Below are positions 43,861-52,261 of a stretch of 64,000 nucleotides of DNA, one piece after another. The notes under the pieces were generated by a model. The model was not told where the DNA came from. It saw only the letters and a list, made by a program, of their open reading frames with translations, and did not search any database. The DNA comes from Acidobacteriota bacterium (GTDB lineage Bacteria > Acidobacteriota > Terriglobia > Terriglobales > Acidobacteriaceae), in the NCBI GenBank assembly GCA_003225175.1, contig QIBA01000057.1:124001-188000 (forward strand). The letters run 5' to 3'. Position 1 is the stretch's first letter; each line of letters opens with the position of its first letter. Both the position numbers and the translations under genes were made by a program.

Positions 43861-44193
43861 CTATTTGGGAATCACAGGTTTCTTCTGGCTCTTGCGATCA
43901 TAGACGTAGCCTCCACCGCCGCCGGCCAGTGCGCCAATTGCGGCGCCTTTCTTGCCGCCTGCAAGTCCGCCGATTGCCGCTCCACCTAAGGCGGAACCAC
44001 CGACAATCACCGCGGATTTCTTTTTGGAACGGCGCTTGGGCACCGTCTTCTTAGCGGCCGTCTCAAGATAATAGTGACTTGGCGACGCGACTGGTTGTGC
44101 ACTTTGCACGACTCGGGCGCCTCCAAAAGTTTGTGCTGGCAGGCTCATCGCTGTCAGCAGCATGCTCGAAACCAGCCATTTGGGCTGCTTCAT
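43861..44193 (-). CDS. Small exported glycine-zipper protein
   Basis: 110 residues from the ATG at 44193, preceded by GGGAGGAG at ideal spacing; the upstream open frame to 44400 lacks a ribosome site. Signal peptide MKQPKWLVSSMLLTAMSLPAQ, a basic Lys/Arg cluster (KKTVPKRRSKKKS), then a glycine zipper (VGGSALGGAAIGGLAGGKKG, then AAIGALAGGGGGYVYD). Glycine zippers of this type insert in or span membranes and occur in outer-membrane-associated small proteins. Specific function unknown. Confidence 0.82.
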   Translation of the reverse strand: MKQPKWLVSSMLLTAMSLPAQTFGGARVVQSAQPVASPSHYYLETAAKKTVPKRRSKKKSAVIVGGSALGGAAIGGLAGGKKGAAIGALAGGGGGYVYDRKSQKKPVIPK

Positions 44194-44450
44194 TGAAAAT
44201 CTCCTCCCGAAACAAACAATGGGTCCTTGCGCGTGCGCGCCGGCCAGTGTTGTCGAATACTCGAAATTGTTGTGTTGTTGGATGAAGCCGGAAGAGAGAG
44301 AGTTGGAGCCGAACGTGAGCAGCAGAACTTTACTGGAGCACCGCTCGCTCGGGTGTTTGTTTCCCGAGTGACAAAATTTCGACCAAATCAGCGGAGGCAA
44401 ACAATTTCTGCTTATTGAGCAAAATCCAGTCGAGAGCGGCCGCAGCTCCC

Positions 44451-45746
44451 TTACAACTCCAACTTCAGCAGATCGGAAATCGTTTCACGCTTGCGTATGA
44501 GCTTTGCTGAGTTGCCCTTGACCAGAACTTCTGCTGGACGGGTTCGCGTGTTGTAGTTTGAGCTGAGTGACATCCCGTAGGCGCCGGTATCCAGGATGGC
44601 CAGCAGCTCGCCTTCGGCTACTTCCGGCAGCTCACGATCGCGCGCAAAGAAGTCGCCTGTCTCGCAGACCGGACCGACAACATCGAATACACCTGTTGAG
44701 CTGTTCTGCTGCCGAGCTACGGGAATAATCTCGTGATGAGCCTTGTAGAGTGATGGCCGCAACAGGTCGTTCATCGCAGCGTCAGTCACCATGAAACGCT
44801 TGCTGCCGTTTTGCTTCACGTAAAGCAAGCGAGTGAGTAGAGCGCCCGCAGGACCAACGATCGTTCTTCCTGGCTCAAGCAGAATATGCACCTTCAAACC
44901 GTGTAGGCCCTGCAGTAGCGCCCGGGAGTACTCCACGGCTCGTCCCTCAAAATCGAATTCAGTTTGAGGTGAATAGGAGATTCCTAAGCCGCCGCCTGCA
45001 TCGACATAACGAATGTTGTGTCCGCCGCTCTGCAGCTCTCGCACCAGATCAGCGACGCGTTTCATCGCCGCCATGAACGGTTCCACGGCGAGGATCTGGG
45101 AGCCGATGTGGACACTTACGCCGGCAACGTCGAGCCACTTCGAGCGCGAGGCTTCCAGGTAAAGGTCCCAGGCGCGCTGAATGGGCACTCCGAACTTGTG
45201 CTCCCGCAAGCCGGTTGAAATGTAAGGATGGGTCTCCGCAAAGACGTCTGGATTTACTCGTAACGCCATTCGCGCCCTTTTTTTCAGCGAAGCTGCTCGT
45301 GATGCGAGGACAGCAAGCTCGCTTTCGCTTTCGACATTGAAGATCAGAATTCCGGACCTCAGCGCGAGATCGATTTCCTCTTGCGTCTTTCCGACTCCTG
45401 AGAAAACGACTCTGCGAACTGCGCTCTTGTCGGCGCGAAGCACTCGTTCTAGCTCTCCACCTGAGACTACATCGAAGCCGGCCTTCATCCTGGCAAGCAG
45501 CTTCAAAATTGCGAGATTGGAATTCGCTTTTACCGAATAGCAGAGGGTGTGAGGGACGCCCCGAAACGCGGATGTGAACGCTCTGAATCGATCTGCGATG
45601 TGGGTTGCAGAATATACGTATAACGGAGTTTTGTATTTCGCTGCCAGGGCGGTCAGCGGTAATTCATCACAGAGAAGCTCTTCAGCGCCGTTACTGCGGC
45701 GATTGCGATAGTGGAATGGACGTTGTGGGATCGTCAAGTTGGACAA
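44451..45746 (-). CDS. lysA: Diaminopimelate decarboxylase
   Basis: 431 residues. Fold-III PLP enzyme: Lys73 in CYSVKANSN binds PLP; FDVVSGGELER, HIGSQI, the Gly-rich phosphate loop DAGGGLGISY and CETGD near the C-terminus (active-site Cys from the partner subunit) identify LysA. It makes L-lysine from meso-diaminopimelate. The start appears to be TTG (45744-45746); no ATG lies near and the ribosome site is weak, suggesting coupling to the upstream phosphatase gene, whose stop is 12 bases away. Co-transcription with a signalling phosphatase is unusual for lysA. Confidence 0.93.
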   Translation of the reverse strand: MSNLTIPQRPFHYRNRRSNGAEELLCDELPLTALAAKYKTPLYVYSATHIADRFRAFTSAFRGVPHTLCYSVKANSNLAILKLLARMKAGFDVVSGGELERVLRADKSAVRRVVFSGVGKTQEEIDLALRSGILIFNVESESELAVLASRAASLKKRARMALRVNPDVFAETHPYISTGLREHKFGVPIQRAWDLYLEASRSKWLDVAGVSVHIGSQILAVEPFMAAMKRVADLVRELQSGGHNIRYVDAGGGLGISYSPQTEFDFEGRAVEYSRALLQGLHGLKVHILLEPGRTIVGPAGALLTRLLYVKQNGSKRFMVTDAAMNDLLRPSLYKAHHEIIPVARQQNSSTGVFDVVGPVCETGDFFARDRELPEVAEGELLAILDTGAYGMSLSSNYNTRTRPAEVLVKGNSAKLIRKRETISDLLKLEL

Positions 45747-45758
45747 TAACTGCGCGTT

Positions 45759-47528
45759 CTACTTCACTTTAACAGCCAGCACCGTCTCATCGTCGAAGGT
45801 TGCGCGCGTGCCGCGGTACTTGTCGACGGCATCGAAGATTGCCTGCACGATTTCCTTTGCCTGCAACCTGCAAGACTGCTGGATCACCTCCTCAACGCGC
45901 TTGGGGCCAAACTGCTCGCCGGCTGCGTTGAAGGCGTCCAAAATTCCATCGCTGACCAGTACAAAGATGTCGCCAGACTCGGCGCGGACTGTCACCTCAT
46001 CGTAATCCGCATCTTCAAATAATCCGAGAGGAAGGCCAGTGCTCTCTATGCGGCTGACTGCCCCCTTCTTGCAAAGAAAAGGCCGAGGGAGTCCGGAGTT
46101 GGCGAAGGTCATGATGCGAGAGTCGTCGTCCCAAATCGCATACGCGAGGCTCACATACTGTGCTTCAATCCGGCGCTCGTTTAATGACAGATTGATTGCG
46201 GATAGCATTTGCGCAGGATGTGGCTCGAGTGACGCCGTTGATCGCAGAAGACCGCTTACTAGCGCTGCGTACAGGGCAGCAGGCGCGCCTTTGCCGCTGA
46301 CGTCGCCAAGCACGAAGGCAACACGTTCACCGCTGTATTCGAGAAAGTCGAACATGTCGCCGCCGATCATTAGGGCAGGCTCGAACTTGGCTGCAAGGTC
46401 TGCAGACTTCAGTTGGGGCAGGCTCTGTGGCAAGAGACGAATCTGTATTTCCCGGGCCATCGAGAGATCGCGCTCAAGACGTTGCTCCTCGCGTGCGATC
46501 CGCTCATAGAGCCGCGCGTTTTCGACTGTACTTTCCAAATCGAGCACGCCGATGGCCCGCTCTTTGTAGATCAGAGGAACGCAGAGTTCGGAACGAGTCT
46601 CTGGGTTCAGCTGAATGTAACGCGGATCTCTACTTACATCCGGCGCAAGCACTGCCTCCTGGTGCTGAACGGCGTACCCTACAAGTCCGCGGCCGAGGGG
46701 GATGTCGTGCTTGAGATGAATATTCTCCTGGTAGCGAAGCGAGAAGCGATGCACCAGCATGTTCCGTTCGGTGTCGAGCAACAGAATAGAAAACATCTGG
46801 TACTCGATGACTCGGGTCAGCAAATCGCCAATACGCTTGAAAAGCTGATCGACATTCAGGATCGAAGTCAATTCACGGCTGATCTCGTTGAGTACAGTCA
46901 ACGTTTGCGCTTGTCGCGCTACCCGAGTGTATAGGCGGGCATTTTCAATGGCCGCGGCGATGCGCGAAGCCACAAGCGTGAGGATACGGTTGTGTTCTTC
47001 TGTGAAGTACTTCTCCTTGCTTGCCTGAATATCGATAACCCCGATAACCCGCTTTTTTGCAATCAGCGGCACTGCGAGCTCGGAACGGACAAGCGGGTGA
47101 GCGTTAATGTAGCGAGGTTCTTTGCGGACATCATCGACAAGAACTGAGCTGCGCCGCTCGACAGCCATTCCTGTGATGCCTTGGCCGACTTTGATCTTGA
47201 GGCGCTCCGTCTCAGCTGTATGCCCAATTTGGAATCGAATGCGCAACTCCTGGGTACGTTCATTCAACAGCAGGATCGCGAAAATCTCATAGTCGATGAT
47301 CTGGCGAACCAGCTCGGCCACTCGTCCCAGCAGTTTGTCCATTTCGAGTGTGCTGTTGAGAGTGTCAGCAACATCGATGAGAAAGTTTTCGAGCCTCAGA
47401 GAGACATCAGCAGCTGTGCCACTGGTGACTGAGATTGAGCCCTGTTTGGGCGCACCATTCCCCACAGACTGTAGCTTTGTTTCAGCTGGTGCGGCAGCTG
47501 CCGGGGATTTTGTACGGCTAGAACTCAT
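45759..47528 (-). CDS. GAF-GAF-SpoIIE serine phosphatase (RsbU-like)
   Basis: 589 residues, no membrane segment. GAF domain 1 at ~45-195 (VADTLNSTLEMDKLLGRVAELV...GVIDIQASKEKYFTEEHNRI...AIENARLY). GAF domain 2 begins ~205 but ends abruptly: GVLDLESTVENARLYERI lacks the usual ~24-residue helix segment present in GAF 1. The PP2C/SpoIIE domain (~370-589) has GGDMFDF, LGDVSGKG, LVSDGILDAFN and DDETVLAVKV, with the metal-binding Asp residues. It should dephosphorylate an anti-anti-sigma protein in partner switching in response to a GAF-sensed ligand. Precedes lysA by 12 bases. Confidence 0.88.
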   Translation of the reverse strand: MSSSRTKSPAAAAPAETKLQSVGNGAPKQGSISVTSGTAADVSLRLENFLIDVADTLNSTLEMDKLLGRVAELVRQIIDYEIFAILLLNERTQELRIRFQIGHTAETERLKIKVGQGITGMAVERRSSVLVDDVRKEPRYINAHPLVRSELAVPLIAKKRVIGVIDIQASKEKYFTEEHNRILTLVASRIAAAIENARLYTRVARQAQTLTVLNEISRELTSILNVDQLFKRIGDLLTRVIEYQMFSILLLDTERNMLVHRFSLRYQENIHLKHDIPLGRGLVGYAVQHQEAVLAPDVSRDPRYIQLNPETRSELCVPLIYKERAIGVLDLESTVENARLYERIAREEQRLERDLSMAREIQIRLLPQSLPQLKSADLAAKFEPALMIGGDMFDFLEYSGERVAFVLGDVSGKGAPAALYAALVSGLLRSTASLEPHPAQMLSAINLSLNERRIEAQYVSLAYAIWDDDSRIMTFANSGLPRPFLCKKGAVSRIESTGLPLGLFEDADYDEVTVRAESGDIFVLVSDGILDAFNAAGEQFGPKRVEEVIQQSCRLQAKEIVQAIFDAVDKYRGTRATFDDETVLAVKVK

Positions 47529-47628
47529 GATGCGGCATTCGAATGATAGCAGTGTGATTCAGAGGAGGTCGCTGTCGGTGCAGCGAAGTGTGCAGAACGA
47601 AAGGCGAATGGAATTTGAATGCGACAGA

Positions 47629-48351
47629 CTAAGACTTTGCGCGAGCGGATTCGACGATCGCCACGCCGGAACTGGTTCCGATTCGGTTTGCGCCAGCCTC
47701 GATCATCGCCTGCGCATCTTCGAACGTGCGAATTCCACCAGAGGCCTTCACCCCGAGCTTGTCGCCCACCACTCCCCGCATCAGTGAGATGTCGGCAGGA
47801 ACAGCTCCTGCGTGAAAAAATCCCGTGCTGGATTTTACCAAATCGGCTCCAGCGGCGACTGCGAGCTGACAGGCCAGAATTTTTTCTTCGAGTGACAGCA
47901 ATGCAGTCTCGATCGTGATCTTCAATATGGCGCCATTACCATGCGCAATTTCAACCAACCCACGCATGTCCGCCTGCACCATTGCGCGATCGCCGGATTT
48001 CAGCGCTCCGATGTTCATCACCATGTCTAATTCGTGAGCTCCGAGGCGAATGGCATCCAAAGCTTCGTAGCGCTTTACGCTCGTGGTGTTGGCGCCAAAG
48101 GGAAATCCCACAACAGATCCCACCTCTACACCAGTGCCTGCCAAGAGAGAGCATGCCAGGGCTACGTTAGTGGGGTTCAGCATCACGCAAGCAAAGCCAT
48201 ACTCAAGCGCTTCGCGGCAAAGCTGCTGGACTTTTATATTCGGGGATTCTGGCTTCAGAAGGGTATGGTCGATCACTGCTGCAAGGCGTTGCCAGTCCGC
48301 TTGCGCCGGAGCTGCCGCGATCTGTGGCGCTTCCGAAATCTCGATAGGCAT
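47629..48351 (-). CDS. deoC: Deoxyribose-phosphate aldolase
   Basis: 240 residues. TIM-barrel DeoC with Schiff-base Lys173 in LVKSSTGF, plus IDHTLLKPE, VVGFPFGANTT, ELDMVMNIGALKSGD, KITIETALL and KASGGIRT. It splits deoxyribose-5-phosphate into glyceraldehyde-3-phosphate and acetaldehyde in deoxynucleoside catabolism. The gene starts 20 bases after hpt and is likely co-transcribed with it, giving a nucleoside salvage/degradation pair. Confidence 0.95.
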   Translation of the reverse strand: MPIEISEAPQIAAAPAQADWQRLAAVIDHTLLKPESPNIKVQQLCREALEYGFACVMLNPTNVALACSLLAGTGVEVGSVVGFPFGANTTSVKRYEALDAIRLGAHELDMVMNIGALKSGDRAMVQADMRGLVEIAHGNGAILKITIETALLSLEEKILACQLAVAAGADLVKSSTGFFHAGAVPADISLMRGVVGDKLGVKASGGIRTFEDAQAMIEAGANRIGTSSGVAIVESARAKS

Positions 48352-48371
48352 GACCGAAATACGATTTTAAC

Positions 48372-48926
48372 TCACTCGTCACCCAGGGCGGACGGTGGAA
48401 TTACGCAAATATTCGGCAGGTTGCGATAGCGTTCGGCATAGTCAAGTCCATATCCCACTACGAATTTGTTTGGGATGGTAAAGCCGATGTAATCGCCTTC
48501 GATCTTCTGAATGCGACGCGCCGGTTTGTCGAGCAGGGCCGCGATCTTCAAACTTTTCGGTTGATGCGCGCTCAACACTCTGCGCAGATAACTGAGCGTT
48601 AGACCGGTATCGAGAATGTCTTCTACGAGAATGATGTTCTGGCCTTCGACTGAATGATCAACATCCTTCAGCAAGCGCACTTCGCCGCTTTGCTGATGGC
48701 CTTTGCCGTAGCTCGAAGTGGAGAGGAAATCGAAAGTGGCGTCCAGGCTGATGCACCGAGCCAGGTCGGCGAGAAAGATTGTCGCTCCTTTAAGCACGCC
48801 AATCAGCACGACTTTTTGTCCGGTAAAATCCCGTGAGATCTGCTCGCCCATCTCTGCAACGCGCTTGGAAATCTGATCTCGTGTAAAGAGAACTTCCAAT
48901 CCAGCATGAATAGTCGCGGCTGCCAT
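48372..48926 (-). CDS. hpt: Hypoxanthine phosphoribosyltransferase
   Basis: 184 residues. The PRPP-binding motif VEDILDTGLT (101-110) is canonical for Hpt; LIGVLKGATIFLADL, STSSYGKGHQQSGEV (flexible loop) and the C-terminal VVGYGLDYAERYRNLPNICV complete the family pattern. It converts hypoxanthine (and guanine) to the nucleotide using PRPP. First gene of the hpt-deoC pair. Divergent from the rhodanese gene. Confidence 0.95.
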   Translation of the reverse strand: MAAATIHAGLEVLFTRDQISKRVAEMGEQISRDFTGQKVVLIGVLKGATIFLADLARCISLDATFDFLSTSSYGKGHQQSGEVRLLKDVDHSVEGQNIILVEDILDTGLTLSYLRRVLSAHQPKSLKIAALLDKPARRIQKIEGDYIGFTIPNKFVVGYGLDYAERYRNLPNICVIPPSALGDE

Positions 48927-49089
48927 AAGCGTATTGTGCTCCTCGCGCTAAAAAAACGGCAACTGCAAAAACAGAAGCAACTACTCAAGTAAATGAAATA
49001 CCGGTTCCGAACTTTAAATTAGGCGCAGGTCGGCTTTTGCCCTTCGCGGAATGGGCTAATAAAATTATTTGTTTTTGGAGAGACTCCCG

Positions 49090-49437
49090 ATGCCAATGTC
49101 CGAATTCAATCAGCTGTGCAATGAAGCTAAACGCGAGATTCAGGAGGTCGACATCCAACAGCTCAAGGCGATGCAGCAGCGGAAGGAAGACTTCGACTTG
49201 ATTGACGTCCGCGAGACTGACGAAGTACAGCGCGGGACGATTCCTGGCGCTAAGCATATTGCGCGCGGCGTATTAGAGCGCGACATCGATAAGATCACAA
49301 CTGACAAGAATCGCAAGATGGTTCTCTATTGCGGTGGCGGCAATCGCTCGGCGCTTGCAGCATGGATGCTGAAGAAGATGGGCTTCAAGAACGTCTACTC
49401 GCTGATCGGTGGGTGGTCGGCGTGGAAATCACAATAA
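49090..49437 (+). CDS. Single-domain rhodanese
   Basis: 115 residues from the ATG at 49090 (GGAGAG upstream). Rhodanese fold: DLIDVRETDEVQRGTIPGAKHIARG, then the active-site loop Cys81 in LYCGGGNRS and the closing VYSLIGGWSAWK. An intact catalytic Cys makes sulfur transfer or persulfide handling likely. No signal peptide, so cytoplasmic. It is 108 bases upstream of the UPF0173 hydrolase, in the same direction. Confidence 0.9.
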   Translation: MPMSEFNQLCNEAKREIQEVDIQQLKAMQQRKEDFDLIDVRETDEVQRGTIPGAKHIARGVLERDIDKITTDKNRKMVLYCGGGNRSALAAWMLKKMGFKNVYSLIGGWSAWKSQ

Positions 49438-49545
49438 TTTCTGAGCACCTTCTGCGGACCTTTCCATGCACAGTTCGGTTTGAACGTGAGACCAACGCCG
49501 CCTGATACAAATTAAGTGCCAAGCAGCTTCTCAAGGGAGATTTCA

Positions 49546-50256
49546 TTGATCGATCTAAAAGGCAACAAAATTACGTGGCTCGGACACGCAACCTTCCACA
49601 TTGAGACCGCCTCGGGCAAATCAATTCTGATCGATCCCTGGGTGATGAATAATCCAGCTTGTCCCAATGATAAGAAGAGCTTCAAGAAAATTGACGTGAT
49701 GCTCTGTACTCACGGACACGGAGATCATATCGGGGATGCTGTCGAGCTAACGAAGAAGCACAATCCGAAGATTGTCGGCGTTTACGAGCTTTGCATGTGG
49801 CTCCAAAAAAAAGGCGCGAAGCAGATTCAGCCAATGAATAAAGGTGGATCGCAAACAGTAGAGGGTATGCGAGTGACCATGGTGCATGCCGATCATTCCT
49901 GCGGAATTGAAGATGATGGTCAGATCATCTACGGCGGTGAGCCCTGCGGATATGTGATTGAAATTGAAGGTGGACTCAAGTTCTACCACGCCGGCGACAC
50001 CAACGTCTTTGGAGATATGCAGATCATCCGCGAGCTCTACGCTCCTGAATTGGTGATGCTCCCGATTGGGGATCTGTTCACCATGTCTCCACGCGAGGCG
50101 GCCTATGCATGCAAACTGCTAAAGCCGAAATTCATTATCCCGATGCACTTCGACACTTTTCCGGTTTTGACAGGTCGACCGCAACAGCTCGAGAAGCTCA
50201 TAGAGGGAAGCGGGGCAAAGGTCGTGGCATTGCAGCATGGACAGACACTCTCCTAG
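49546..50256 (+). CDS. UPF0173 metal-dependent hydrolase (metallo-beta-lactamase fold)
   Basis: 236 residues from a TTG at 49546 with AAGGGAGA 5 bases upstream; an in-frame GTG at 49516 lacks a ribosome site. It begins KITWLGHATFHIET and carries the HxHxDH zinc motif (THGHGDH, His56-His61), later MVHADHSCG, YHAGDTNVFGDM and IPMHFDTFPVLTG, all typical of UPF0173. A cytoplasmic hydrolase with unproven substrate. Possible operon with the rhodanese gene; rhodanese-MBL pairing is known for persulfide dioxygenases, but this MBL subgroup is different. Confidence 0.9.
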   Translation: MIDLKGNKITWLGHATFHIETASGKSILIDPWVMNNPACPNDKKSFKKIDVMLCTHGHGDHIGDAVELTKKHNPKIVGVYELCMWLQKKGAKQIQPMNKGGSQTVEGMRVTMVHADHSCGIEDDGQIIYGGEPCGYVIEIEGGLKFYHAGDTNVFGDMQIIRELYAPELVMLPIGDLFTMSPREAAYACKLLKPKFIIPMHFDTFPVLTGRPQQLEKLIEGSGAKVVALQHGQTLS

Positions 50257-50455
50257 ACAGAAGAACCGTTTTCGCGTAGTTCTCGCTCGAAATGCCAGCG
50301 CGGACAAACCTGGAACCTCAAGAAAGTTGCGGTGTCAATATTACGTTTGTGGCGTCTGGCCGCATCGTGTCTCCGAAAATCTCACGCAAGAACGAGCTGT
50401 GACTTGCATCTAAAGAGTAAAGAGTCACAAGACTGCTTGTTACCTGCAACATATC

Positions 50456-50484
50456 TTGCTATGTTCGCGGTGCATTCTTATAAT
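50456..50484 (+). promoter_or_regulatory. Sigma-70-type promoter upstream of the TPR gene
   Basis: TTGCTA (50456-50461), 17-base spacer and a perfect TATAAT (50479-50484). It would give a leader of about 200 bases before the ATG at 50694. The leader contains small GC hairpins (CAGAC...GTCTG; CCGG...CCGG) but no recognised riboswitch. Confidence 0.7.
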
Positions 50485-50693
50485 CAGCGTTTCTCTGCCA
50501 GAAGCGGTTGCTGATTGGGGTTACTGGCTGCGGTCAAAAGGCGCACCTCAGACGCAGGACGGTCTGCGGGAAACGAGCCAGGTAGATTGTCCGGTGCAAG
50601 CCGGTGTGGTTCAGATATCAAGAACTTTTCGTGCCGAGTGACGCAGTCCGCCACTTCAGTGCTCTGGCCGGACAGCGAATGAAGGAGCTTCGA

Positions 50694-52142
50694 ATGAAGA
50701 AGTTGCTCGCGATGTCGCTGCTGGCAATTGCCCCATATGGCATTGCGCAGGACGCCCAGAGTGCCCAGCCCGGGCAAGCCGCTTCCGGTCAACAGGCCGG
50801 CGCTCAACCGCAGCAAAAGACGATCAAGGATCCTGCGGAATACAACGCATACATGAGCGCGATTAGTAACAACGATCCCAATGCCAAAGCCCAGGCGCTC
50901 GAGGCTTTTTTGCAGCAGTATCCAAACACAGTTGTAAAGGAGGAGACTCTCGAGCAATTGATGGCGGCATACCAGGCAGCTAACAATGCCGCGAAGACGA
51001 CCGACGCCGCGAATCGGCTCTTGCAGGCGAATCCGAACAACGTCCGCGGGCTGGCATTGCTCACATATCTCACTCGCCAGCAATGTAGTCAGGGTCAACA
51101 GCAGGCGTGCGGCCAGGCGGCGCAGTACGCGCAGCGCGGATTGCAGGCGGCGGATTCCATGCCCCATCCTGCCGGTGTGTCGGATGCTGACTTTACCAAG
51201 CTGCAGAACGGCGTCAAGGTGATCTTCAACGGCGCCATCGGCATGGAGGCTGTACAGCGCAAGGACTACAAAACCGCACAGCAGGCACTTCAAGCTGCTA
51301 TATCCGTCCCGGAGAATGCGAATAACCTTCAGGATGTGTACCCGTTAGCAACGGCCTATCTTCAGGCGAACCCGCCGGATTATTTGAATGGACTTTTCTA
51401 TGCGGCGCGCGCGGTTGACTTAGCGCAAGGTAATGCGGCTGCTCAACAGCAGATTGAGAAGTTTGCTCTCTATTACTACAAGAAATATCACGGCAGTACC
51501 GATGGATGGGATCAAGTGAAAGTGCAGGCGCAGAACTCTCCGACCCCTCCGCCTGGTTTCACGATCGCTCAAGCTCCCCCGCCGCCAACTCCGTGCGAGT
51601 TCGCCACAACGATCATGAAGCAGAATCCAGATGTTTCGCAGATGGCTTATGGAGACTGGCTCTTCGTGCTCGGCTCAGGCAATGAGCAAGCTGCACAGCA
51701 GGTATGGACTTTCCTGAACGGCAAGGGTATTCCGGTGAGCAGTACTGAGCATCCGGCGAAAGTGATTAGCGCTACGGCTCAGGAGCTTCAACTCGCGACG
51801 ACGGATGACGATATCCAAGAAAACAAAGCCGACGTAACGCTGCGAATGGCTACGCCGTTGCCGGCTGCGCAGGTACCGCAACCAGGCACAATGCTCAGCG
51901 GCAAGTGGGTAGGCAAGGCAACAAGTTATCAGGCGCTTCCGCCAGCCGCTGGTCAGGGTGCGGCTGGACAACTGGCCGGAAGTCCTACGCAGCCACAGAG
52001 TCAACCCGCTGGATGCCTGCCGAATACCGGAGGCGGCGTCATGTTGACGCTTACAGATGGTGCCAAGCAGGGCGCTGCCGCCAAAAAGCCTCCCGCGAAA
52101 CGCGGCACCACGGCTCGAAAGAGGACTGCGGCTCACCGCTGA
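50694..52142 (+). CDS. Exported TPR-like protein
   Basis: 482 residues from the ATG at 50694, preceded by AAGGAG; it begins a signal peptide (MKKLLAMSLLAIAPYGIAQ). A Gln/Ala-rich linker is followed by helical repeats: EYNAYMSAISNNDPNAKAQALEAFLQQYP, AANRLLQANPNNVRGLALLTYL and LNGLFYAARAVDLAQGNAAAQQQI. A C-terminal domain (~310-420) and a basic, Ala/Pro/Lys-rich tail (AAAKKPPAKRGTTARKRTAAHR) complete it. Likely a periplasmic scaffold; no enzymatic motif. The basic tail is unusual for an exported protein. Confidence 0.8.
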   Translation: MKKLLAMSLLAIAPYGIAQDAQSAQPGQAASGQQAGAQPQQKTIKDPAEYNAYMSAISNNDPNAKAQALEAFLQQYPNTVVKEETLEQLMAAYQAANNAAKTTDAANRLLQANPNNVRGLALLTYLTRQQCSQGQQQACGQAAQYAQRGLQAADSMPHPAGVSDADFTKLQNGVKVIFNGAIGMEAVQRKDYKTAQQALQAAISVPENANNLQDVYPLATAYLQANPPDYLNGLFYAARAVDLAQGNAAAQQQIEKFALYYYKKYHGSTDGWDQVKVQAQNSPTPPPGFTIAQAPPPPTPCEFATTIMKQNPDVSQMAYGDWLFVLGSGNEQAAQQVWTFLNGKGIPVSSTEHPAKVISATAQELQLATTDDDIQENKADVTLRMATPLPAAQVPQPGTMLSGKWVGKATSYQALPPAAGQGAAGQLAGSPTQPQSQPAGCLPNTGGGVMLTLTDGAKQGAAAKKPPAKRGTTARKRTAAHR

Positions 52143-52163
52143 AGTTCTTTGCTTCGCTTCGAC

Positions 52164-52188
52164 AAGGGCAGCCAGCTTGGCTGCCTTT
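52164..52188 (+). terminator. Rho-independent terminator of the TPR gene
   Basis: AAGGGCAGCCA, loop GCT, TGGCTGCCTTT forms an 11-bp stem with one G-T pair, about 20 bases after the stop codon. The T residues are part of the stem end. Confidence 0.75.
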
Positions 52189-52261
52189 GCCATTCTTAGA
52201 GATATGCTGATGTGTCTCTCTTCAGGGAAACTGAAGACGAAGCTCACTAATCCAAACAAGT

